Positions 54,953-64,000 of a stretch of 64,000 bases of DNA are shown piece after piece. The notes below the pieces were generated by a model. The model was not told the DNA's origin. It searched no databases and saw nothing but the letters and a program-made list of their open reading frames with translations. The translations under genes and the position numbers were made by a program. Source of the DNA: Chelydra serpentina (lineage: Eukaryota > Chordata > Testudines > Chelydridae); contig JBAIAC010000054.1 of the NCBI GenBank assembly GCA_037349315.1, positions 1,798,001 through 1,862,000 of the forward strand. Reading direction: 5' to 3'. Positions within the stretch are counted from its first letter, which is position 1. Each line of letters opens with the position of its first letter.

Positions 54953-57081
54953 GTCAGTCTTGGTTGGGTCGCTTTAGTTGTCACCATGTAGGGAAAGCAC
55001 AGTGTTTAAACGAATGTGATTTCAACTTGTATTAATATTCCTCTGTGCTCAATGAGCCTGAGAGCGTTGCCTGCTACACACTTACCCTGTTCCTGTGCTA
55101 ACACCCCATTGTCTGTCTCAGTACTCTCACAAGTGGCCTCGCATACCTGGCCGTTATCATTTTGGCTATGCTTTCCACTTCCTGGGGAGAGAGGGTGAGA
55201 ACAAACCCTGTTTGCATGGAGCTCTGTGATCTCGAGGCTTGTTCATGGCTGCACTCTTCTGTCATGGACAGCAGTGCTGGGAGAATTAAAAGAATAAAAG
55301 TGCATGAGGTGTGACCAATACTTTACGAGCATTTATAATAGTGCAGTGCCATCATGGCTAGGGCAAAAGACTGGGCCCAGAAGGCATTTGGTCTATAATG
55401 AGATAGAACCACAGGAAGGGAAATAATTTGTCTGGCTTGTTCCTTAGACACCCCAGATGGAACATAATCAAAGCAGGACTGTGCTGCATGTGAGTGAAAA
55501 TTTCCAGGATAAAATATCAGGAAACTTCCTAGCTTGCTAGCATGGGGTACACGTACACCCAGCCTGGCTAAACAACTCCAGGATGTCTAGAAATGAATCA
55601 GAATTGAACATTCAAGAAGGAAGTACCTGTGAAATGTGCTGGGGTGGCTAGCACTGAATCTGGACTCCCATAGCCACTCTGTCTGACCCTTTGTAGCTAG
55701 GAGGAAAGAGACACACTTTCATTTTACACATATTTCTGCTATGACAGAAATGGAGATTTCCAGCCCACACAATGTGTTGCTATCAAATATGCAGTGATGA
55801 CCAGGCGTAGTGTACAGGATGTTTCCTCTTCAGAGGTCTGCTTGGCTGGAATCCTGAGCGGTCCTTAACTTCTGAAGAAATAATTAATATCTCATCCCTG
55901 ACTTACATGAGTCATTAAAACACACTAGCTATCCCTCATCTCCCCCCCCCCCCCCCCATTCGTCCCTTCTCCTTCTGATGCCTTATCATACTTTGGACAG
56001 GATGTTTCAGATTGTACTCTCTATGGTGACCAGGCAAACATCCTTTCACTATCAAAAGCCTTTGGAGAGTTACTGCATTGCAGAAGTTTGATGTGTGCTT
56101 GGATAATCAGAGATAAAAATGGATATCTCTGCCCCCTTTATATCTGAGAATCCTGATTTAAATACAAATTGAATGCTGAACATTGCGCACACACAAAGTC
56201 AGCAAGCAACTCTCCCAGGGACAGGAGAAAGATCTGAATAGCGATCACCAGGGCCTTGTATGTTTGAAAGAAGCTATCACAATAACATACCAGTGTCACC
56301 TGGGCTCACAGCATGCACATGCAAAATTAGGGTTTGTTTTTCCATGACAGTTATTTCAGTTATATTATTAATCACACACGTACACATTTCTTGCTCTCAC
56401 ATTGCAAAGATCACCCTAGCAACTCATTTGCCGAGCAAGGCCCCTTGAATAGCCTTGCATTTGCTTCCTATAGTTTTTCCAGCACCTGTTGCTAAAGCAA
56501 CTGTGAATATTACTAAGTGGATGGTCTCACCTTTTGGATTTTAGCTGAGATGTTGCTTAAAAGCAAGATGCAAGCCTGCATCTATGGGTTTGCACTGTTC
56601 CCTCTTGGAATAATGCGTGTGGTCATGGCAGAGCAATATCCCTCCTTTGGTTTGGGAAATACTGCTCCCTAAATCCACACCAAACCCAGTGTCTGTGCTC
56701 GGTGGGGCTTTGTAATCTTCTGCAGTTATCTGCAGAGTGTCTTCTTCTGGATGGCTGCTATCCTAGCAAGACTTGTCTCATCAGACCTGTAGTTTCAAAT
56801 CTTATGTGCTGCACTGAATATGAGAGTGAGTTCAAAAATATAGAGGAATTAGAATTTCTTTTATAAATTTCTTTTCAATTAAGTCCACTCACCATGGGAA
56901 GATAGGGTCTCATAAACTGACTTTCAGTGAATAAATCCTTTTCAGCTTTCTTTGATTAGCCGTTAACTTGCATGTGAACAACTGTTTCGTGCTAGCGTGT
57001 GGGCACAAGATAATTTTGGAAATCTATTTTTGTGGCATGGCTGTGCAGGTGATCGACAGTAGCAAATATCTCCAATGGCTG
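54953..57081. other. EXD3 intron, nothing recognised
   Basis: Contains a C-run of 16 at 55941-55956; otherwise no repeat or ORF of note. Confidence 0.5.
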
Positions 57082-57485
57082 GTGATGGGACACTAGATGG
57101 GGAGGGCTCTCAGTTACTACAGAGAATTCTTTCTCAGGTGTATGACTGGTAGGTCTTGCCCACATGCTCAGGGTCTAATTGATCGCCATATTTTGGGTCA
57201 GAAAGGAATTTTCTCCCAGGTCAGATTGGCAGAGAGCCTGGGGTGTTGCTTTTTTGCCTTCCTCTGCAACATAGGGCATGGGTTACTTGCAGGTTTAAAC
57301 AAGTGTAACCGGTGGATTCACTGTAACTTGAAGTCTTTAAACCACGATTGAGGATTTCAGTAACTCAGCCAGAGGTTAGGGGTCTATCACAGGAGTGGGT
57401 GGGTGAGATTCTGTGGCCTGCATTGTGCTGGAGGTCAGACTAGATGATCATGATGGTCCCTTCTGGCCTTAAAGTCTGAGGCTAT
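57082..57485 (+). mobile_element. L3/CR1-like LINE 3' end (plus)
   Basis: CAGAGAATTCTTTCTCAGGT, GGTCTTGCCCACATGCTCAGGG and the end GTCAGACTAGATGATCATGA TGGTCCCTTCTGGCC. The same family occurs inverted at 60450-60830. Confidence 0.8.
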
Positions 57486-60179
57486 GAGCATGTTTATACT
57501 GTGTGTCTAGAGGTCTAAGCCCAGATTCTCAGCTGCTATGGAGCAGCCCACAGTGCAGCTTGGCAGAATGGATTCAACTGTGGCTCTTAGTGTTGCATGT
57601 CCTAATTCTGCACCAGGTGCACACTGAGCTGATCTCTTGGCTTTACATAGAGCAGCCTGGGGACCTCAAGAAGTCTTCAAGAGCAACTGGGGATTGATGA
57701 GGTGCAAAGAAGTCTTGGCCAGATATGCCCTCTATGATAACTGTGGGGGGTAGCATAGGAGTCATTACACCAGTTCTACACCACCGGCAGATCCCAGCTT
57801 CAGGAATGCTTTCACTAATGGGTCCAGAGCAACCCTCACCACAGGAGAATCCTAGCCTCTGTGTCTCTAACCAATGCGTAACTCCTTTGATAGGGATAGG
57901 AACCATTCCAAAATGGGAATGCACCTCGTTAGAAGGGCTGCACGCTTTTGAGTATTATTCATAAGGAGCCCAGTATTAATTTAAAATACATCTCCATAAC
58001 TCTTGGAATAACGTTCCTTTCATCTTTGACTGTGTGTCCCTATGGGTGCTCCACCAGAGGATGCACATATGTCTGGACACGCTCGACAGAGAAGCAGAGC
58101 AGTGTGCACAGGCCCGTACCTCCAAATGAGGATACGTAAGGAAGTGTGGGCCCACCACCACTCAGTTGCTTCTCAACTGCCTGTGCCTTGAGACAGAGCG
58201 ATTGCATGCCTGCTGATTCTCCGCTTCCTGCCTTTCTTAACTCAGCCATTTTCATGTTTGTTTCTTTCTTAGTTTTCCTTTATTTTGTTTAGATATTTTA
58301 TTTCTCTTTTAGTCTTAACACAATTCTCTTTAGAAGGGGGATTGGTTACCCTTTCCCGCTCTTTTCAGTCCCCGATTTTTGGACCATTACACCCCAGGTT
58401 ATGCCACAGACCATGGGATTTAAGCCCTGCCAGACTTGGCACAGGTTTTTATCCCCATAGCGATGGGCATTCGAGCTGCCTTTGGTACTGCACAAGAAGC
58501 AGCAAGTGGAGAGGTCTTCTAGTAGACAACATAGGGAGCCCTCTACGTCAGTACTGACAGACCCCTCTTGGCCCCGAGATGCACACAGCCTCCTACTTGC
58601 ACTCCAGTTCCTCCACCTTCCCTGCACCAGGAGCAGTGACGGTAGGTTTTCCTGGCCTGCCTAGAAAGCTGCAGGGAAGCAGCCAATCAGAGCGCAGCAA
58701 CCCAGAGCTGCAGCATGAGCAGGTCAGTTTCTGGTTGGGACCAGAAGAGTGGAGTAGGAAGGCTTGAAACTCTCCAGCTAAGGAAGCTTGTGGAGACCCA
58801 GATGGAGGGAACCCAATAACTGTGACCCTAAGGTAACGGGTGAAGGAGATGGGACCAAGTGGGAAGCAGCCCAGGGAAGGCAGTAGCAGCAACTATCAAG
58901 AGAAGCTGTTTATAGAGTCCCTGGGCAGAGACCACTGGTGGGCCCCGGTCTCCCCACCAGTCACTGGGGAAGTGGCCTTAGTCCTGGAAAGTAGACAAGA
59001 CTATACTAAATGCCCGAGAAAGGGGCTGGAATTTAAACAGGTCCTGAGATGGGGCTGAAGACCTTCGCAAGGGCCGACCATTTGTGGATCGTTGTTATCC
59101 CGGAAGGGGTTCATCCATTCATCTATTAATTGGGTGACTTAGCTGGAGGACCAAGCCAGACCTACCTAGGGAGCTCAACAATCCACAGGGGGCACCAGAA
59201 CCAAGAAAAGATGGCAGCACCACACTGAGCTGCTGAGTGCACCCCATCATGCATGCAGCAGTGTAAAGCATCCAGAAAGCTGGTAGAACTGGCTACCCAT
59301 TATTTCCCTGTTGCAGGGGAGTCCCTGGGTGGCGTATAGTCATTGTACACCAGCCTGCTCCCCAACTCCAGCATGGCAGGGGGATGGCCAGGATCGGTGG
59401 CTCTCTGCAGTTGAGCTGGCCCTCAACCAGATCCAGGATCAAGGGGCACAAAGGTGATCTCCTCTGTCATTGTGTTGAGCAGAGCTTGGCCAGACGAGAG
59501 TGTCAAATCTGTAAATCTCCTCTGCAGCTTTGAATTTCTGGTCCTTTTATGTTTAAACCATACTCTTGGTAGCTCGACAATCTTTTCTCTCCCATCCAGA
59601 GAGAACATAAACAGAACTGACAAGCGGAGAATTGAAATAAGGTCTGAATGTCAATGCTTAGCCTCTGGGTGAAGGTGGAGGGGATCCAGGAAGACCCTTT
59701 CATCTCTAGAGATCTTGGTACAAATGAGTTGGGTGGTTTTGGTCTGGTCCATAAGCCAGTGTTATGAAACTGCTGCTGTGATTTGGTGCCGTTGCTCATT
59801 TTCAGGAATGTGTGCTTAGGAGAAATCTAGGATTGGAATAGCAGGGATGTAGCAGGTCAGGGATATAGCAAACACACACCAGGTAAGGACTAACGCGAAT
59901 TTATAGTTGTTTAAGGCTCATGACTGTTGCTGGTTAGCATGAAATACATTTGCAGGGCTATATGTGCTCGGGCCTGGCATAGCAACTGGATGCAGGTGTG
60001 GATTGAGATGCACAGACAACACTGTACCATGAAGCTTGCACAACACCTACCGCACCTATGTTGTGGTTTCATATTGAAGAACACTATACTTATTCCATAG
60101 CTAATGCCATTGAAAGTAGCTCCACAGCAGGACAGGATAGTCCCTTTGGCATGTGGTGCCTTTTCAAGTGACAAATACT
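57486..60179. other. EXD3 intron, no gene recognised
   Basis: 58640-59250 is GC-richer and carries CAGCCAATCAGAGCGCAGCA (a CCAAT-box-like stretch), perhaps an old LTR, but I could not define ends. The rest is unremarkable. Confidence 0.45.
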
Positions 60180-60189
60180 AGTAACTAGC

Positions 60190-60400
60190 TCTTATACAGA
60201 GTTCTTCCTCCAGAGAGCTCAAAGCGTCTTACAAAGACAGGTCTGTGTCATCCCTGCTCTACTGAGTGGGAAGCTTAGGCCCAGAGAGGTGAAGTGACTT
60301 AGTCAAAGTCACCCTTCTGTTTCCTGGGAGAGCTGGGAACAGACTATGTCCCTTGACTCCCGGGCCACATTCCAGCTTGCTGCTAGAGACTGGAGTTTGG
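60190..60400 (-). mobile_element. MIR-like SINE
   Basis: Reversed MIR features: AAAGCGTCTTACAAAG, CCCAGAGAGGTGAAGTGACT, then AGTCACCC. Confidence 0.6.
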
Positions 60401-60449
60401 TGTCTGTCCTTTTACTTGACTCCTGACCAGTTAGTACCAGAGTTACATT

Positions 60450-60830
60450 TATAGACTTTAAGGTCAGACGGGACCATTATGACCATCTAGTCTGACCTCC
60501 TGCACAATGCAGGCCACAGAATCTCACCCACCCACTCCTGCAATAATCCTCTCACCTATGTCTTAGCTATTGAAGTCCTCAAATCATGGTTTAAAGACTT
60601 CAAGATGCAGAGAATCCTCCAGTAAGTGACCCGTGCCCCATGCTGCAGAGGAAGGCGAAAAACCTCTAGGGCCTCTGCCAATCTGCCCTGGAGGAAAATT
60701 CCTTCCCGACCCCAAATATGGTGATCAGCTGAACCCTGAGCATGTGGGCAAGACTCACCAGCCAGACACCCAGGAAAAAATTCTCTGTAGTAACTTCTAA
60801 CATCCCAACACCAGCCATTGAGTCTATTTA
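60450..60830 (-). mobile_element. L3/CR1-like LINE 3' end (minus)
   Basis: AGACTTTAAGGTCAGACGGG ACCATTATGACC begins the reversed 3' end; GAGCATGTGGGCAAGACTCA and CAGGAAAAAATTCTCTGTAG match the copy at 57082-57485 in inverse. Confidence 0.8.
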
Positions 60831-62392
60831 CCACTGATAGTCAAAGGTCAATTAATTGCCAAGATCATGTTATCCCATCAAACCATCCCCTCCATAAACT
60901 TATCTAGCTTTGTTTATTTCTCTGTGAAGAAGGAAGAACATGCTCTTCCCCTTGAATTACATTTCCCATTGGTTTCCGTCTAAGGTATCCTACATGACTC
61001 CTCTGGCCTGTGTGTACTTCAGCCAGGCATTGTTACAAAAGCTGACAAACGTTTCAGGAAAAAATACTGCTTTTCTTATTTTTATTTTATGTGACTTGCC
61101 TTGTTTTTCCAGTGCCATTTAGATAAGGGGCTTTATCAAGCTTGAACTAATTAACCTCGGCAGCAGGATGTCTGAATGGAGTGTTCCCGCTGTGAAATCC
61201 TCAGACTTATCTTGAAACACACATAGGTCTGAAGGAATTTAAGAGATCTCTTTTCCCTTGTTGGCAAATCCCTGTAATTTAATTGAGCGATAAAGGTCCA
61301 GCAGGGCAGGCACTAATGTGCCATAAGCTCTAGCAGTGATTCTCCATCAGCCAGTCACATTCTGGATTTCCTGATGCTGTTTTGTAACGCTCACTGAAGA
61401 GTGTGAGTTGGAGCTGACCTGGTGATATCACTCCCATGGCCCCAGTTCCTCTAGAGACGTGTGCCGTACTAAGAGAGTAAGCTTGTTGTCTGCGGTGAGA
61501 GCCACCATCCAGCATGTTAGGGGGTGGCCTTGAGTGCTCTCTCAGCGTAGTGTCGGTAGCTAGTAACTGTACAAAGGGGCCTCTGGCAAGACGTATTCGG
61601 AACAAAGCTCTGAATAGTCCACCACTATCGTGCTCCATGTGATGGGCAAGCTCCTCAAATATAGTAATGATAATAGTACCTAGCCAAATCATAGATGAAT
61701 CAACTGCAAAGGGAGATTATGACTTCAGAGATTTGTCTCTCTTCTAATGTGTTTCTCTAGGCTGGATGGGCCCAAGAAGAACATGCAATGGTTTGTAGTT
61801 GAGAGGGAGTTGAAGTGGTTTTAAGAGACACACAATTTAAATTCTAAAGCTTTGCCTTTCTTGTTTACACTTAGTGACAGCCCAGCTCATTCTGGGGTGA
61901 AAGGAGAGAGACTGCATTGCGTTGATCTCTAGGCATTTCCTTTTGCCAGCATAAGGACTAGTGTTGATAGGAGCCAGAGGGAGCTTCCCAGACTCCTAAC
62001 CAGAGGAGAGGCCCCAATGACTTGAGGTCGGATACATAGAGAGAGAGTAAGGTCTCTAACAGAACACAGGTCAATGCATAGAGATGAGAAGTAATCCCAT
62101 TCCTATTCAGAGTGCAGCCTCTGTTAGCAGTGAAACTTAAATCCATATACAGTAGCTAAGGGGAGGTGCTGGTTTTACATGGACATCTTCTATCACTACA
62201 GCCTGTAGTACATTTACATGTGGGGATACTGCTCTATCACATAGAGATCAGGCACATTTTCATCTTTGTGAAGCATCTTGGTTCCAGATTCACTAGCCTG
62301 TTTTGTTACCAAAGCATTCCAAATGAATCTTAGCACATCATGCAAATCAAGAGGATGGCTTGTGAACCCCTCAGTCATTCTGAGCAAACTCT
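60831..62392. other. EXD3 intron, nothing recognised
   Basis: No domain-bearing ORF and no clear repeat. Confidence 0.45.
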
Positions 62393-62580
62393 GTGCTGGA
62401 ATGATGGTCTTGTGGTTAAGGAATTGGTCTGGAGGTCATGAGATAAGCTCTGCCACAGACTTCCTGTGTGAGCTTGGACCAGTCTTTGTGCCTTTGTTCC
62501 CTGTCTGTAAATCGGGATAATAGCTCTGCCCTGTCTCACAAGGGTATGAGGCTCATTTTATTCATGTTTGAGGCTTTCTG
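62393..62580 (+). mobile_element. MIR-like tRNA-derived SINE
   Basis: GGTCTTGTGGTTAAGGAATT (A-box-like), CTGCCACAGACTTCCTGTGT GAGCTTGG, then GTAAATCGGGATAATAGC. It lies about 150 bp before the last visible exon. Confidence 0.65.
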
Positions 62581-62732
62581 GCATGGTGGTCGTGGAATCT
62601 AGAGAAGTGCTCTCCTTCAGAGGGAGAGTCTGTGTCACCAAATGGGTTTGTTTTTCAATATGATCTGATTGGGTGGTATTTTTCATTGGTATTTTTTACC
62701 CGTGTTAATTATGGCTTTTCCGTTGTTCACAG

Positions 62733-62786
62733 ATTGCGAGGCAGGAAGGAAGGGTCATTTTAACCTCTGGACTCCCATATCAGACA
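62733..62786 (+). CDS. EXD3: EXD3 internal exon 10 of those visible (54 bp)
   Basis: The 18 codons IARQEGRVILTSGLPYQT sit between a CCGTTGTTCACAG acceptor and an ACA|GTAAGT donor, phase 0/0. The segment A-RQEGR-ILTSG follows the previous exon directly in vertebrate EXD3. Prokaryotic Mut7-C proteins usually have an acidic residue at the end of the ILTRD strand; here it is Gly (LTSG), as I recall it also is in other vertebrate EXD3 proteins. The exon is too short for ORF calling and rests on splice sites, frame and family match. The remaining Mut7-C and zinc-ribbon exons are beyond 64000 or were not recognised. Confidence 0.88.
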
Positions 62787-63417
62787 GTAAGTGCTAAGTG
62801 TTTCTGGCATTTCTCTTGTGTAGTGTCATTTCATGGACTGGGATGCACAAAGTGGAGGAGAGGAAAAGTCAAATGCGAAAGCAACAGCTGGACGGACTTT
62901 TTCATCCGTTTCCTGTACTGAAAGCCATTGATATATAAAGGATTTTGTAAGGCTTGATCTAGCTCTGAATGTCAGAGGGTTGGGAATAAGTTTCTTTTAC
63001 ACTTTATGTTCAGCCAGAGGTGAGAGCAATTACACTGCATCTCAAAATGTAAAATAAAGCAAACACATCCCAGAACAAAGTGGCTCTGTGCAGCTTATCC
63101 GTCATGATTCAATGCAATTCACTTCCCATCCATTTCACCAAGGAGTAAAAAGAGATTCCTGTTTCTTGGCTGTATCAGTACTGACAACACTATCTGCTGT
63201 TCTAATGCCCTGGAGCTTTTCTTTAGGCTTGGAGGAGATAGGCTGGAAATGCCAAACACAGCCCCAATTGGAAGCTTGAGTTACTTTGTGTGTGTGGAAA
63301 AAAATAAAACAGCCCCTGCACTCAGCCCTATAGCAAATGCCCATATCCCTCATTGAAACAGAATGCAGTTACTCTCCTAAATACCATTAATGCAATGTTG
63401 GGGGCATATGTTTAATT
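62787..63417. other. EXD3 intron, nothing recognised
   Basis: It follows the donor GTAAGT at 62787. No further EXD3 exon was found to 64000. Confidence 0.5.
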
Positions 63418-63715
63418 CAGGGGTTGGCCACCTTTCAGAAGTGGTGTGCCGAGTCTTCATTTATTCACTCTAATTTAAGGTTTCGTGTGCTGGTAATACA
63501 TTTTAACGTTTTTAGAAGGTCTCTTTCTATAAGTCTATAATCTATAACTAAACTATTGTTGTATGTAAAGTAAAATGTTTAAGAAGCTTCATTTAAAATT
63601 AAATTAAAATGCAGAACACCCCAGACCAGTGGCCAGGACCTGGGCAGTGTGAGTGCCACTGAAAATCAGCTTGTGTGCCGCCTTTGGCACGCGTGCCATA
63701 GGTTGCCTCCCCCTG
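63418..63715. mobile_element. hAT-type MITE (298 bp)
   Basis: The ends CAGGGGTTGGCCACC and GGTTGCCTCCCCCTG are imperfect inverted repeats. Flanks GTTTAATT (63410-63417) and GTTTAACT (63716-63723) form an 8-bp duplication with one mismatch. Confidence 0.85.
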
Positions 63716-64000
63716 GTTTAACTATACCATTCAGTAACTGAAATGATACAATATCCATTGTAGAAGGTCATGAGCCCTGTCTTGTGACCCACAAATTCAT
63801 TTAGAGCAGTAAAGCTGCTGGGGATTGTGAGGAGGACGGATTCCAGACTGCAGATACAAAGAGTCCTAATTGTCTTCACTGTCTGTTTGTACCTGGCTGC
63901 TCCAGTACAATCCTAGAGTAATCATAGAACCTACCTTGCGGGTTTACTAGTTAATACAGTTTGTTGCTGAGTGCGTGAGAGAACCCTTTAAATACTGAGG

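Larger units (their letters stand above)
10823..62786 (+). other. EXD3: EXD3 locus, internal part (10 coding exons seen)
   Basis: This is the extent of the one host gene recognised. The ten exons are 10823-10896, 12216-12254, 44487-44653, 47840-47981, 48836-49037, 49833-49942, 51375-51576, 52584-52750, 54782-54952 and 62733-62786. Every intron begins GT and ends AG, and every junction keeps frame. The joined product follows vertebrate EXD3 / Mut-7 from the end of the N-terminal region into Mut7-C. Intron sizes are about 1.3, 32.2, 3.2, 0.85, 0.8, 1.4, 1.0, 2.0 and 7.8 kb. No promoter, start codon, stop codon or polyadenylation signal of the gene was identified. Exons upstream of 10823 (most of the N-terminal third) and downstream of 62786 (rest of Mut7-C, zinc ribbon) should lie outside the window. 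Confidence 0.9.

Overview
The window is vertebrate genomic DNA, most likely from a turtle (inference). The repeat content points there: abundant CR1 LINEs ending in ATTCTATG repeats, a tRNA-derived SINE carrying a CR1-type tail, MIR SINEs, PIF/Harbinger and hAT DNA transposons, and a Penelope-like retroelement. I saw no L1 or Alu. Everything prokaryotic (operons, ribosome binding sites, CRISPR) is absent.

Only one host gene is visible: EXD3 (exonuclease 3'-5' domain containing 3, the Mut-7 homologue), on the + strand. Ten consecutive internal coding exons lie between 10823 and 62786. All have AG/GT boundaries and compatible phases, and together they give 1328 coding bases (about 442 codons). 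They encode the end of the N-terminal helical region, a complete DEDDy 3'-5' exonuclease domain (DxE at 48857-48865, GDL at 49848-49856, Y-x3-D across the 51576/52584 splice), a basic linker, and the first two exons of the Mut7-C domain. The start codon, 5' exons and last exons lie outside the window. Intron lengths run from 0.8 to 32.2 kb, and the long introns hold nearly all the repeats.

Layout. 1-10822 (upstream intron or flank): truncated CR1 copies, a MIR, and a CR1 split by a nested stack of DNA transposons (5967-8169). 10823-12254: two short exons around a hairpin-rich MITE. 12255-44486: one 32-kb intron. It holds a near-perfect 160-bp palindrome with 16-bp target duplications, a 4.2-kb Harbinger element with two decayed ORFs and an LTR inserted in its transposase, a CR1 with an uninterrupted 949-codon ORF2, a second near-full-length but decayed CR1, SINEs, and a Penelope-like element with inverted terminal repeats and an RT plus GIY-YIG ORF. 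44487-54952: seven exons, with small introns holding a hAT element, a minisatellite and a young CR1. 54953-64000: a long intron, the last visible exon (62733-62786) and a further hAT element.

Most notable: (1) the Penelope-like element and the 160-bp palindrome share a motif with the hammerhead-ribozyme core, CTGANGA / stem / GAAA, and the stem shows a compensatory change between copies; (2) the otherwise open CR1 ORF2 has lost the SDH signature of its endonuclease; (3) nested insertions with readable target duplications give a relative insertion history.
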